From the NCBI RefSeq assembly GCF_024749045.1, contig NZ_CP087184.1, forward strand, positions 2,294,001 to 2,358,000: a stretch of DNA of 64,000 bases. The letters run 5' to 3'. The stretch is from Pseudomonas sp. B21-028. GTDB taxonomy: Bacteria > Pseudomonadota > Gammaproteobacteria > Pseudomonadales > Pseudomonadaceae. Position 1 is the stretch's first letter. Each line of letters starts with the position of its first letter. Positions 1-9,517 of the stretch are shown here, piece by piece. A program made the translations under genes and the position numbers. The notes under the pieces were generated by a model. That model was not told where the DNA came from and did not search any database. It worked only from the letters and a program-made list of their open reading frames with translations.

Positions 1-662
1 TCAAGAGCGAGGCGGCGGGGAGGGTGATCCTGCCCTGGGTCGCCCATGGGGATGTCAGCGTGCGGGTCGCCGCGTTCAGGGCCTTGCGCGAGTTGCGCCT
101 GGTGGACGCAGCACCGGTTGCGATCGCGGCCCTGGCCGATAGCGATGCCGGCGTGCGCCGCGAGGCCGTCGGGGTGCTCGGTTGGCTCAAGCGCCTCGAC
201 GCCTTGCCGGCCCTGGCAAGGCTTGCCAGTGACGATCCGGACAGCGAAGTGCGCCGGGCGGCCACCGGCGCCCTTGGCCTGGCTTCGGACCCACAGGTCT
301 TGCCGGCGCTGTGCCGGGCGTTGCGCGACCCGTTCTGGTCGGTGCGCGAAGAGGCGGCCACCACTTTGGGCAAGGTCGGCCACGGCGAGGCCGGCCCGGC
401 CCTGATCGATGCGCTGGCTGACGATTATTGGCAAGTGCGCCTGCGGGCCACCCGCAGCCTTGGCCGCTTGCGCTACGCCCCAGCGTTGCAGTCCTTGATC
501 GATACCCTGGGGCATCCCATCAGCAACCTGCGCAAGGAGGCGGCCCTGGCGTTGGGGGAGTTGCATGATCCAGGCGCCATTGCGGCCTTGCAGGCTGCCC
601 AGGACGATGGCGACCCCGAAGTGCGCAAAGCCGTGCGCATTGCCCTGGAGCAGTTGCGATGA
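1..662 (+). CDS. HEAT-repeat protein, 5' end outside the window
   Basis: The frame is open to the left edge, so the true start lies upstream; the 212-residue version from the first internal GTG is not the natural protein. The visible part is a run of HEAT-like repeats of about 31 residues with the recurring pattern D-x-x-x-x-V-R-x-x-A-x-x-A-L-G. Such alpha-solenoids are scaffolds or lyase-like subunits; no catalytic motif is visible, so no substrate can be named. The stop overlaps the start of the DUF971 gene (ATGA), which indicates translational coupling. The HEAT fold is clear; the cellular role is unknown. Confidence 0.8.
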   Translation, partial: KSEAAGRVILPWVAHGDVSVRVAAFRALRELRLVDAAPVAIAALADSDAGVRREAVGVLGWLKRLDALPALARLASDDPDSEVRRAATGALGLASDPQVLPALCRALRDPFWSVREEAATTLGKVGHGEAGPALIDALADDYWQVRLRATRSLGRLRYAPALQSLIDTLGHPISNLRKEAALALGELHDPGAIAALQAAQDDGDPEVRKAVRIALEQLR

Positions 663-1036
663 ATCCGCTGGCGATTGGCAATTCCCAAGGCACGGGACAA
701 TTGCGCTTGAATTGGCCCGATGGTCGCGAACAGCGACTGGACCACGCCGAACTGCGCCGCCAGTGCCCATGCTCCCAGTGCCGGGCGTTTCGCCTGCAAG
801 GGCTGGCGGTCCTGGTGGATTCGCGGATTCGGGTGGTTGAAGTCAATGCCCAGGGGTATGGGGTCCAACTGGTCTTCAGTGATGGGCATGAGCGCGGGAT
901 TTATCCGTGGGCTTACCTGGCTGGACTGAACACTGAGCTCCCACAGGGTATCTGGATGGATGCAGTTTCATTGAACACCTTCGGAAACTGTGGGAGCGAG
1001 CCTGCTCGCGATAGCGACGACACTGCCGGAATGTGA
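659..1036 (+). CDS. DUF971 / gamma-butyrobetaine hydroxylase N-terminal-like protein with a REP-encoded tail
   Basis: The protein has 125 residues. The first ~95 match the small DUF971 fold (also found at the N-terminus of gamma-butyrobetaine hydroxylases), with the Cys motif CPCSQCRAF at about residues 36-44 and the GIYPWAYL motif near 80-87. Members bind metal or assist Fe-S metabolism, but no specific role can be read here. It overlaps the HEAT gene by 4 nt. The final ~25 residues (including CGSEPARD) are translated from a REP repeat that runs through the 3' end, so the usual C-terminus has probably been replaced or extended by repeat insertion. Confidence 0.8.
   Translation: MNPLAIGNSQGTGQLRLNWPDGREQRLDHAELRRQCPCSQCRAFRLQGLAVLVDSRIRVVEVNAQGYGVQLVFSDGHERGIYPWAYLAGLNTELPQGIWMDAVSLNTFGNCGSEPARDSDDTAGM
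988..1016. repeat. single REP element inside the 3' end of the DUF971 gene
   Basis: The sequence CTGTGGGAGCGAGCCTGCTC followed by GCGATAGCG is the same REP unit found in many gaps of this window. It is a lone unit rather than an inverted pair, and it lies inside a coding frame. Confidence 0.9.
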
Positions 1037-1070
1037 ACTGACTGGCGGCGCTTGTCAGAAAAAACCGACA

Positions 1071-1088
1071 GGAGTACAAATGTACTCC
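1071..1088. promoter_or_regulatory. LexA2-type SOS operator covering the RBS and start codon of lexA2
   Basis: GGAGTACAAATGTACTCC is a perfect 8+8 bp palindrome with an AA centre. Its core GTAC-N4-GTAC matches, from memory, the motif reported for P. putida LexA2 (GTAC-N4-GTGC) and differs from the usual gamma-proteobacterial CTG-N10-CAG box. The left arm supplies the GGAG ribosome binding site and the ATG of lexA2 begins at the second base of the AA centre. A bound repressor would therefore sit directly over the translation initiation region. Autoregulation of the cassette is inferred. Confidence 0.8.
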
Positions 1089-1697
1089 ATGACGACTCTC
1101 ACACCCCGCCGCGCCGCCATCCTGACCTTCATCCGCGAACGCATCGCCGAGCAGGGTCAGCCTCCAAGCCTCGCTGAAATCAGCGAGGCGTTCGGTTTCG
1201 CCTCCCGCAGCGTGGCGCGCAAGCATGTGCTGGCGTTGACCGAAGCCGGTTTTATCGAAGTCAATCCGCACCAGGCCCGGGGCATCCGCTTGCTGAACCA
1301 GCCGCCGCGTCCCGAGCTGCTCGACGTGCCGGTGCTGGGGCGAGTAGCCGCCGGCCGGCCGATCGGCGCCGATGCCGAGGTCCACGACCGCCTGATGCTG
1401 GACCCGGCGATTTTCACCAGGGCGCCGGACTATCTGCTGCGGGTCCAGGGTGACTCGATGATCGGCGACGGCATCCTCGACGGCGACCTGGTGGGTGTCC
1501 AGCGCACGCCCCAGGCCTCGAACGGACAAATCGTGGTGGCGCGGCTCGACGGTGAAGTCACCATCAAGCGCTTCGAGCGCGTCGGCGAGCGGGTGCGCTT
1601 GTTGCCTCGCAATCCGGCCTATCAGCCGATCATCGTCGAGGCCGACCAGGACCTGGCGATAGAAGGGGTGTTCTGTGGCCTGTTGAGGCAAGGCTGA
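1080..1697 (+). CDS. lexA2: LexA2, second SOS repressor of the imuA-imuB-dnaE2 cassette
   Basis: The product (205 residues) is a LexA-family self-cleaving repressor. The N-terminal winged helix spans about residues 1-75. The Ala91-Gly92 cleavage bond lies in VAAGRP, and the Ser/Lys dyad is Ser126 (in QGDSMIGDG) and Lys163 (in VTIKRF). The start is the ATG placed 5 nt after GGAG; a second ATG three codons later is also possible. Longer in-frame upstream starts run into REP DNA and are rejected. It shares a TGATG overlap with imuA. In pseudomonads this paralogue represses its own mutasome operon and is inactivated by RecA after DNA damage. No missing residue is seen. Confidence 0.92.
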   Translation: MYSMTTLTPRRAAILTFIRERIAEQGQPPSLAEISEAFGFASRSVARKHVLALTEAGFIEVNPHQARGIRLLNQPPRPELLDVPVLGRVAAGRPIGADAEVHDRLMLDPAIFTRAPDYLLRVQGDSMIGDGILDGDLVGVQRTPQASNGQIVVARLDGEVTIKRFERVGERVRLLPRNPAYQPIIVEADQDLAIEGVFCGLLRQG

Positions 1698-2326
1698 TGG
1701 GCGCGGTCGTTGCGCTGGATACGCTATTCAATGGCGGCCAGGTCTGGAAAGGCCGGCCTGCGCCTCCGGCCGCCAGCCCGCAACCCACCGGCCATGCCGC
1801 ACTGGACGCGGCATTGCCCAGTGGTGGCTGGCCGGAAGCGGCGCTGACAGAGATTCTCCTCGCCGCGCCGGGCCTGGGTGAATTGCAACTGGTGTGGCCG
1901 ACCCTGGCGCGATTGTCTGCGCAAGGCGAACGGATCGTGCTGGTGGCACCGCCGTTCGTGCCCTATCCCCAGGCCTGGCAGGGCGCCGGGGTGGACCTGA
2001 GCCAATTGTCGGTGATCCGGGCCGATGAGCGCGATGCCCTGTGGGCCACCGAACAATGCTTGCGTTCGGGCAGTTGCGGGGCGGTCCTGTGCTGGCCTCG
2101 CCAGGTGGACGATCGTGCCTTGCGCCGCCTGCAAGTGGCCGCGGAAACCGGCCAGACCCTGGCGTTCGCCTGGCGGCCGATCCAGGAAGCCATCAATCCG
2201 TCGCCAGCGGCCCTGCGCATCGCCATCGATGCCGGGCCCGGACAACTGCGCGTGCTTAAATGCCGTGGTGGGTTGGTCCGTTCGGCACCGATTGCTTTTG
2301 CCCACGCCACGCCAACAGGGCATTGA
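1697..2326 (+). CDS. imuA: ImuA, translesion-synthesis accessory protein
   Basis: The 209-residue protein has the layout of ImuA (also called SulA-like or RecA-like): an N-terminal segment with HAALDAALPSGGWPEAALTE, then a RecA-fold core with ELQLVWPTLARLS and an ILCW-type strand region. ImuA works with ImuB and DnaE2 in mutagenic bypass of DNA lesions. The start codon shares one base with the lexA2 stop, so expression is coupled. imuB follows after 7 nt. Family assignment rests on synteny plus the conserved N-terminus. Confidence 0.9.
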   Translation: MGAVVALDTLFNGGQVWKGRPAPPAASPQPTGHAALDAALPSGGWPEAALTEILLAAPGLGELQLVWPTLARLSAQGERIVLVAPPFVPYPQAWQGAGVDLSQLSVIRADERDALWATEQCLRSGSCGAVLCWPRQVDDRALRRLQVAAETGQTLAFAWRPIQEAINPSPAALRIAIDAGPGQLRVLKCRGGLVRSAPIAFAHATPTGH

Positions 2327-2333
2327 GGTTGCG

Positions 2334-3755
2334 ATGCGCTGGGTCTGCATTCTCTTTCCGCAATTGGCGCTGGACGCCGCGCTACGTCAGCGCCCCGATC
2401 CCGAGGAGCCCCTGGCGCTGTTGACCGGCCCGGCCCAGCGTCGCGTGTTGCAAGCGGTCAACGATCCCGCCCGGGCCCTGGGCCTGCGTCCCGGCCAGAC
2501 CATGACCGCCGCCCAGGCCCTGAGCAAAGGCTTTGCCACTGCCGAATATGACGCCGCGCAGATCGAGCACTGGCAACAGTTCCTGGCGGCCTGGGCCTAT
2601 CGGTTCAGCTCCCAGGTCAGCGTGCATTACCCGCGCACGGTGCTGTTCGAGATCGAGTCGAGCCTGGGCCTGTTCGGGCCCTGGCCGGTTTTCGAGGCGC
2701 GGCTGCGGGCCGAACTGACGGAATTGGGCTTTCGTCATCGCATCGTCGCGGCCCCGAACCCGGTGGCGGCGCGGGTGCTCGCCAATGCCCATGACGCCCT
2801 GGTGGTACCGGATGCCGAGTGCCTGCAACAACGCCTGGGACAGATGCCGGTGGATCGGATCGGCCTGCCCGCCGACGTCGCCACGGCGTTGTCGCGCATG
2901 GGGTTGCGCTGCCTGGAGCAGGTCCAGGCCTTGCCCCGGCACACGCTGGCACGGCGCTTCGAAGCCCAGGTCCTCAAGCACCTCGACGCATTGATCGGCA
3001 GTCGCACCCTGGCGCTGTCGTTCTACCTGCCGCCGGACCGTTTCGATGTGCGCATCGAACTCAACTACGACGTCCAGTCCCATCAGGCGCTGCTGTTCCC
3101 GTTACGCCGGTTGACCGGTGACCTGTCGGCCTTCCTGTGCGGCCGCGACAGTGGCGTGCAGCGTTTTGACCTGCACCTGGAACATGCCGGGTTGCCGGAC
3201 ACGATTATCAAGGTCGGCCTGCTCGGTGCCGAACGGGACCCCTCGATGCTTTTCGAACTGGCCCGTGGCCGTCTGGAGCAGGTGCAGGTCGAGGCGCCGG
3301 TGCGCGGCTTTCGCTTGTGTGCCGAAGACTTGCCGAGTTTCGTGCCTCAGCGCCTGGAGCTGTTCGATGAGCGTCCCCAGCAGTCCTTGCCCTGGGAGCA
3401 ACTGCGGGAACGGTTGCGCGCACGATTGGGGGACGACGCGGTGCAGGGCCTGGGGTTTCGCGACGACCATCGGCCTGAGTGCGCCTGGCAGATGACACCT
3501 CAGCCCCGGCCCCAGGCCTGTGTGGTGCGCAGCGCTGTGCAGCGTCCCGGCTGGCTGCTGGACGAGCCCCAGGCGTTGCCGGAAGGCCAGGCGCGCGTCC
3601 TCATGGGCCCGGAGCGCATCGAGACCGGCTGGTGGGACGGCGCCGACGTGCGCCGCGATTACTACCTGGTCGAAACCCGTGCGGGACAACGGGGCTGGGC
3701 CTATCGACCGGTGGGCGAGGGCGGGCCGTTGTGGTTGCAGGGCTGGTTCGCATGA
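2334..3755 (+). CDS. imuB: ImuB, catalytically degenerate Y-family polymerase
   Basis: The product (473 residues) starts [18 protein letters not shown], the usual ImuB N-terminus; an in-frame start ~100 codons upstream would overlap imuA and is rejected. The palm/fingers resemble DinB/UmuC ([20 protein letters not shown]), but the acidic metal-binding pair of active Y-family polymerases is not preserved, as is typical of ImuB. The little-finger-like and C-terminal region (LERVGERVR-type linker to the DxxR end) is present. Known role: bridge between the sliding clamp and DnaE2. Its stop overlaps the dnaE2 ATG by 4 nt. Confidence 0.92.
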   Translation: MRWVCILFPQLALDAALRQRPDPEEPLALLTGPAQRRVLQAVNDPARALGLRPGQTMTAAQALSKGFATAEYDAAQIEHWQQFLAAWAYRFSSQVSVHYPRTVLFEIESSLGLFGPWPVFEARLRAELTELGFRHRIVAAPNPVAARVLANAHDALVVPDAECLQQRLGQMPVDRIGLPADVATALSRMGLRCLEQVQALPRHTLARRFEAQVLKHLDALIGSRTLALSFYLPPDRFDVRIELNYDVQSHQALLFPLRRLTGDLSAFLCGRDSGVQRFDLHLEHAGLPDTIIKVGLLGAERDPSMLFELARGRLEQVQVEAPVRGFRLCAEDLPSFVPQRLELFDERPQQSLPWEQLRERLRARLGDDAVQGLGFRDDHRPECAWQMTPQPRPQACVVRSAVQRPGWLLDEPQALPEGQARVLMGPERIETGWWDGADVRRDYYLVETRAGQRGWAYRPVGEGGPLWLQGWFA

Positions 3756-6700
3756 ACGTCGACTATGCCGAGCTGCATTGCCTGTCGAATTTCAGCTTCC
3801 AGCGCGGTGCCTCCAGTGCACTGGAACTGTGTCGCCGGGCCAGCCAGCAAGGTTACCGGGCCCTGGCGATCACCGACGAATGCACATTGGCCGGCATCGT
3901 GCGTGCCTGGCAAGCGGCCAAGGAACTGAACCTGCCGTTGATCGTCGGCAGCGAGATCCAGATCGAGAACGGTCCGAAACTGGTGCTGCTGGTGGAAAAC
4001 CTCGAGGGCTATCAAGCCTTGTGCCGGTTGATCACCCGCGCCCGCCGTCGCAGCGAGAAGGGCCGTTATCGCATCGTGCGGGAAGACTTCGACGAGCCCT
4101 GGCCGGGGTTGTTGGCACTGTGGGTGCCCGATGGCAACGACGTCGAAGCGCAGGGCCGCTGGCTTCAGTCGGTCTTTGCCGGACGCCTGTGGCTGTCGGT
4201 GCAGTTGCATTGCGGACAGGACGACCGGCGTCGCCTGGCCGACTTGTTGGCGCTGGCGGAACGCCTGGCGCTGCCTGCCGTCGCCACGGGCGATGTGCAC
4301 ATGCACGTGCGCGGTCGTCGTGCCTTGCAGGACACCATGACCGCCATCCGGCATCACGTCACGGTGGCCGAGGCCGGCCAGCGCTTGCACCCCAACGGCG
4401 AGCGCCATCTGCGCAGCCGTAAGGATCTGGCCGATCTCTATCCGCGCAGGTTGCTCGATGAAACCCTGGCAATCGCCCGGCGTTGCACCTTCGACCTGGA
4501 ACAGTTGCGCTATGAATACCCCGGGAGTTGGTGCCCGAGGGGCATGATCCGACGTCTTGGTTGCGGGAACTGACCGAACGGGGCCTGCGCGAGCGCTGGA
4601 AGAAAGGCGTGGAGGATCGGATTCGCCAGCAGATCGACATCGAGTTGGAACTGATCGCCGAGCTGGGCTACGACAGCTACTTCCTCACGGTGCAGGACAT
4701 CGTCAGCTTTGCCCGCCAGCGCAACATTCTTTGCCAGGGTCGTGGTTCGGCGGCCAACTCGGCGGTCTGTTATGCCCTGGGCATCACCGAAATCGACCCG
4801 AGCCGAACCAACCTGTTGTTCGAGCGGTTCCTGTCCCGGGAGCGCAACGAGCCGCCGGACATCGACGTGGATTTTGAACATGAGCGCCGCGAAGAGGTGT
4901 TGCAGTACGTCTTCCAGCGCTACGGTCGCCATCGCGCGGCGCTGACGGCGGTGGTCAGCAGTTACCACGGCGCCGGGGCGGTGCGGGACGTTGCCAAGGC
5001 CCTGGGCCTGCCGCCGGATCAGGTCAATGCGTTGGCCGACTGTTGCGGTCGCTGGAGCGACGAGGCGCCACCCGTGGAGCGTCTGCGCGAGGGCGGTTTC
5101 GACCCGGACACCCCGATCTTGCGCCGGGTGCTGAGCCTGACCCAGCAATTGATCGGCTTTCCCCGGCACCTGTCCCAGCACCCCGGCGGCTTCGTGATTT
5201 CCGAACAGCCCCTGGACACCCTGGTGCCGGTGGAAAACGCCGCCATGGCCGAGCGCACCATCATCCAGTGGGACAAGGATGACCTGGATGCGGTCGGGCT
5301 GCTGAAGGTGGATATCCTCGCCCTGGGCATGCTCAGCGCGATCCGCCGGTGTTTTGATCTGATCGAGCGCTATCGAGGAGAGCGATACACCTTGGCGGGT
5401 TTGCCCAGGGATGATGTCGCCACTTTCGAGATGATCAGCCGGGCGGACACCATCGGTGTGTTCCAGATCGAATCACGGGCGCAGATGGCGATGTTGCCCC
5501 GGCTCAGGCCCAAGGATTTCTACGACCTGGTGATCGAAGTGGCGATCGTGCGCCCGGGGCCGATCCAGGGCGGCATGGTGCATCCGTACCTGAAGCGGCG
5601 GAATGGAGAGGAGAAGGTCACCTATCCTTCGGAAAAATTGAAGACAGTGCTCGGGCGTACCCTGGGCATTCCGTTGTTCCAGGAACAGGTCATGCAGATC
5701 GCCATCGTGGCGGCCGACTATACCCCCGGCGAAGCGGACCAATTGCGCCGTTCCATGGCCGCCTGGAAACGTCACGGCGGGCTTGAACCGCACCGTGTGC
5801 GCCTGGCAGAGGGGATGGCGCGCAATGGCTACACCCCCGAGTTCGCCGCGCAGATCTTCGAGCAGATCAAGGGCTTCGGCAACTATGGTTTCCCGGAGTC
5901 CCACGCCGCCAGCTTCGCCTTGCTGACTTACGCCAGCAGTTGGCTCAAGTGCCACGAGCCGGCAGCGTTCGCCTGCGCCCTGATCAACAGCTGGCCCATG
6001 GGGTTCTACAGCCCGGACCAGATCCTGCAGGATGCTCGCCGGCATCAATTGCAGATCCGTCCGGTAGACGTGCGCGCCAGCGATTGGGATTGCAGTCTCG
6101 AACCCCAGGAAGGTCGGCAACCGGCGATTCGCATGGGCTTGCGCCTGATCAAGGGCTTTCGTGAAGACGACGCCCGGCGTATCGAAGCGGCCCGCCGACA
6201 GCGAGCATTCACTGACGTGGCCGACCTGGGCGAGCGCGCGCAACTCGATGCCCGGGCCCAGGCGCAATTGGCCGACGCCGGGGCCTTGCGTGGCTTGGCC
6301 GGTGATCGCCATCGCGCGCGTTGGGAAGTGGCCGGTGTGGAAAAACAGTTGGGTCTGTTTGCCGGTCTGCCCAGCCAGGAAGAGCCGTCGGTAAATCTGC
6401 CCAAGCCCTCGTTGGGAGAGGATTTGTTCGCCGATTACGCCACCCTCGGCACAACACTGGGCCCTCATCCGCTGGCCTTGCTGCGCCCTGAACTGCGTGC
6501 CCGACGCTGTCGCAGCTCCCGGGAGTTGCAGGAGGTGGAACATGGCCGCAACGTCAGCGTCGCCGGCCTGGTGACCGGTCGCCAGCGCCCCGGCACGGCC
6601 AGTGGGGTGACCTTCGTTACCCTTGAAGATGAGTTCGGCAACCTCAACGTGGTGGTCTGGCGCGACCTGGCGGAGCGCCAACGCAAGGTCCTGGTGGGTT

Positions 6701-6828
6701 CGCAATTGCTTCGGGTCGACGGGCGCTGGGAAAGCGTCGGCGAAGTCCGTCATCTGATCGCCGGGCGCTTGAGCGACCTGACCGGGTTGCTGGCGGGCAT
6801 CAACGTGCGCAGCCGCGATTTTCGCTGA
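3752..6828 (+). pseudogene. dnaE2: dnaE2 (error-prone DNA polymerase III alpha), disrupted by a 1-nt frameshift
   Basis: The locus encodes DnaE2, the mutagenic C-family polymerase, in two frames. Frame A (3752-4573, 273 residues) holds the PHP domain, starting [20 protein letters not shown]. Frame B (from about 4528 to 6828) holds the palm ([16 protein letters not shown]), fingers, helix-hairpin-helix and OB domains. The join lies at the CCCC-GGG run at 4519-4525: adding one C restores Tyr-Pro-Arg-Glu-Leu-Val-Pro-Glu-Gly with no other change, so this looks like a single-base deletion in a C-tract. Frame A ends at a stop at 4571-4573. Either the gene is a fresh pseudogene, a sequencing error, or phase-variable; the rest of the protein looks intact. 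Confidence 0.88.
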
Positions 6829-6965
6829 GCCTGTTGTCATCTGGTCACGGGTGCCTTTGGCTTGGCCGCCATGAAACCAAATGCCAACCTCGCGCTCGAA
6901 GGTCTGAGCACAAGGGGCTCGCGATATGCCGATTCCCCGTAGCCATTCGAGGTTCAGAGTCGCCC

Positions 6966-9077
6966 ATGGAGTTCTTATCCCAGCCTCACGGATGTCCCGG
7001 ATGGGACGGTGAAATGGCCCGGCGCATCCGGGCGTACGATTGGCGCCAGACCGAACTGGGCCCTATCGAACACTGGTCCGCCAGCCTGCGCAGTGCCGTC
7101 CAGGTGTTGCTCGCTTCGCCCTTGCCGATGGTCATGTTGTGGGGCCGCCAGGGCTTCATGATCTACAACGATGCCTACGCCGAGGTCGCCGGCGGGCGTC
7201 ACCCTTATCTGTTGGGATGCGCGGTAGAGCTGGGTTGGCCGGAAGTGGCCGAATTCAATCGTCACGTACTGGACGTGTGCCTGGCCGGAGGCACGTTGTC
7301 CTATCGCAACAAGGAGCTGGTCCTGTTGCGTGATGGTAAGCCTGAAGATGTGTGGATGGACCTTTTCTACAGCCCCGTGCCCGACGATGACCAGACACCG
7401 GCCGGCGTGCTGGCGATTGTCGTGGAAACCACCGAACTGGTCCTGTCCGAGCGGGCTCGCCAGGCAGCGGAACGCAGCTATCGCGCCGTCAATGAGCGCA
7501 TCCAGCTGGCCCTTTCGGCCGGGCCACTGCTGGGCTCGTTTGTCTGGGATATCCAGGCCGACACCTTGTCCGGCGACGAGCGTTTCGCCCGCACGTTCGA
7601 CTACCCGCCAGACACGCCGCTGGAGGCGTTGCCCATCGAGATTGCCCGTCAGCGTGTTCATCCCGATGATCTTGATGAGGTCAAGCAACGCATTGAACTG
7701 ACCTTGCGCACGGGGGCGTCCTTCAATGCCGAATACCGGGTGCGTCGCCCCGAGGACGATGACCTGTGGGTCCAGGCCAGCGGTCAATGCGAGTTCGATG
7801 CGTTGGGCAAACCCCTGCGTTTCCCCGGTGTGCTGATTGACATCAACGAACGCAAGACCGCCGAAGCGTCGTTGCTCAGGTTCACCCGTGACCTGGAGCA
7901 GCGGGTCGCCGATGAGGTCCAGGCGCGGCTGGCGGCCGAAGAGCTGTTGCGCCAGTCGCAGAAGCTCGAAGCCATTGGCGGCCTCACCGGCGGCATCGCC
8001 CATGACTTCAATAACCTGCTGCAAGTGATCGCTGGCAACCTGCATTTGCTGGCACGACACGAGCCGGACAATGCCAATGTGCAGCGCAGGATCAGCGCTT
8101 CCATCGAGGCGGTGGAGCGGGGCGCCAAGCTGTCATCGCAACTGCTGGCCTTTGCCCGTCGCCAGCCGCTGTCACCGGCGGTCTACAACCCCCGGCGCAT
8201 CTATGACGACCTGGAGGAATTACTGCAACGGGCCTTGGGCGAGACCATCCGGATCGAAGTGACCCTGCCCGACGAGCCCTGGTGTATCCATGTGGATCGC
8301 AACCAGCTGGAAAATGCCCTGCTGAACCTGGCGATCAATGCCCGCGATGCCATGGGCGGCGAAGGCACCATCCGGATAGCGGGCGAGAACATCATGCTCG
8401 ACGAAGCGTCCTGTGCCGGCAAAGGCATTCCGGCGGGTGACTATGTGCGGTTGTCGGTGATCGACAGTGGCGCAGGCATGTCGCCGGAGATTCTCAATCA
8501 GGTCTTCGAGCCGTTTTTCACCACCAAGACCGATGGCCAGGGCACCGGGTTGGGCCTGAGCATGGTGTTCGGGTTCGTCAAGCAGAGCGGCGGGCATATC
8601 GAGATCGCCAGCGACCTGGGCAAGGGCACGCGGGCGCAGATGTACTTTCCTCGCAGCTACCAGCCTGAAGCCGGCGAACAGACCCACGACTACACGCCCC
8701 AGCCCGGCAGGCATGAGACGATCCTGGTGGTGGAGGACAACGATGCGGTGCGCAGTGCATCGGTGGAGTTGCTCGAACAGTCCGGCTATCGAACCCTCAC
8801 CGCCGCCAATGCCGATGCGGCCATGAAGCTGTTGCTTGAAGGCGCCAAGATAGACCTGATTTTCACCGACGTGGTCATGCCCGGCCTGATCAAGAGTTCC
8901 GATCTGGCGGCCTGGGCCAAGGTGCAGACGCCGCCGGTGCCAGTACTGTTCACGTCAGGCAACACAAAGGACATCATTTCCCGCAACCATCAACTGAGCC
9001 CTGATACCCATCTGCTGAGCAAACCCTATGGGCCGGATGCGTTGACCCGTATGGTCCGGTCGGTGCTCGGCGGCTGA
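6966..9077 (+). CDS. hybrid sensor histidine kinase with PAS and receiver domains
   Basis: The product (703 residues) begins MEFLSQPHGCPGWDG; longer upstream starts are possible but the region before this ATG is not conserved-looking. Order: N-terminal PAS/GAF-like sensor (~1-160, with SPLPMVMLWG), a PAS/PAC domain (~175-300), a coiled coil, HisKA with phospho-acceptor His346 in [11 protein letters not shown], HATPase ([22 protein letters not shown]) and a C-terminal receiver with Asp635 in FTDVVMPG. There is no membrane segment, so it is cytoplasmic. No response-regulator gene sits next to it. It is clearly related to the second hybrid kinase at 43741-46299. The signal is unknown. Confidence 0.88.
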   Translation: MEFLSQPHGCPGWDGEMARRIRAYDWRQTELGPIEHWSASLRSAVQVLLASPLPMVMLWGRQGFMIYNDAYAEVAGGRHPYLLGCAVELGWPEVAEFNRHVLDVCLAGGTLSYRNKELVLLRDGKPEDVWMDLFYSPVPDDDQTPAGVLAIVVETTELVLSERARQAAERSYRAVNERIQLALSAGPLLGSFVWDIQADTLSGDERFARTFDYPPDTPLEALPIEIARQRVHPDDLDEVKQRIELTLRTGASFNAEYRVRRPEDDDLWVQASGQCEFDALGKPLRFPGVLIDINERKTAEASLLRFTRDLEQRVADEVQARLAAEELLRQSQKLEAIGGLTGGIAHDFNNLLQVIAGNLHLLARHEPDNANVQRRISASIEAVERGAKLSSQLLAFARRQPLSPAVYNPRRIYDDLEELLQRALGETIRIEVTLPDEPWCIHVDRNQLENALLNLAINARDAMGGEGTIRIAGENIMLDEASCAGKGIPAGDYVRLSVIDSGAGMSPEILNQVFEPFFTTKTDGQGTGLGLSMVFGFVKQSGGHIEIASDLGKGTRAQMYFPRSYQPEAGEQTHDYTPQPGRHETILVVEDNDAVRSASVELLEQSGYRTLTAANADAAMKLLLEGAKIDLIFTDVVMPGLIKSSDLAAWAKVQTPPVPVLFTSGNTKDIISRNHQLSPDTHLLSKPYGPDALTRMVRSVLGG

Positions 9078-9173
9078 GCGCACTGCCGCAAACAAATGGA
9101 ACCGAAGCCGTTGCGGTCCCTTCGAATGATCAAGGCCGGTCATCAACCCGGCCTCTGTCATGAAGAGGTGCCC

Positions 9174-9443
9174 ATGAACGACGATCGTGCAAACACGGCG
9201 CAACAAGGTCAGACGCAGACCCCGTCACCACGCAACGACCCGGCCATCGATCCCCAACTGCCCGACGCCAAACCGGTCAGCCCGGCTGGCGCGGACCAGG
9301 CCCAGAGCGCTGCCGAGGAGGTCGATCAGAAAAAACATCACCAGGAAAACGACAATACCTTCAGCCCGGGCTTCAAGCCCGATCCTGACCGGCCGAAGTC
9401 CGGCGATGACACAGACGCCGATATCGACACCGACGGCGGTTGA
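9174..9443 (+). CDS. small hydrophilic hypothetical protein
   Basis: The 89-residue product starts MNDDRANTAQQGQTQTPS after a GAAGAGGTG ribosome binding site. It is highly polar, rich in Asp, Gln, Pro and Lys, without a signal peptide or membrane segment, and ends in an acidic tail (DDTDADIDTDGG). It looks intrinsically disordered. No family is recognised and no function is proposed. It is followed at once by a two-way terminator. Confidence 0.6.
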   Translation: MNDDRANTAQQGQTQTPSPRNDPAIDPQLPDAKPVSPAGADQAQSAAEEVDQKKHHQENDNTFSPGFKPDPDRPKSGDDTDADIDTDGG

Positions 9444-9460
9444 TCGACCTGCGCAAAAAA

Positions 9461-9490
9461 GGCTCGTTCTCCTGGGAGGACGAGCCTTTT
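9461..9490. terminator. bidirectional Rho-independent terminator
   Basis: A 12-bp stem (GGCTCGTTCTCC against GGAGGACGAGCC, one G-T pair) is flanked by an A-run on the left and a T-run on the right. It can terminate both the small plus-strand gene and the minus-strand DUF4142 gene that face each other here. Confidence 0.88.
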
Positions 9491-9517
9491 TCTGACCTTC
9501 AATACTGCCGGGAAACA

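Noticed and set aside
4519..4573. Programmed frameshifting to join the two halves of dnaE2
   Set aside because: The site reads C CCC GGG in phase, where the A-site codon cannot re-pair after a -1 slip, and no hairpin at the right distance is seen. A one-base deletion in a C-tract is simpler.
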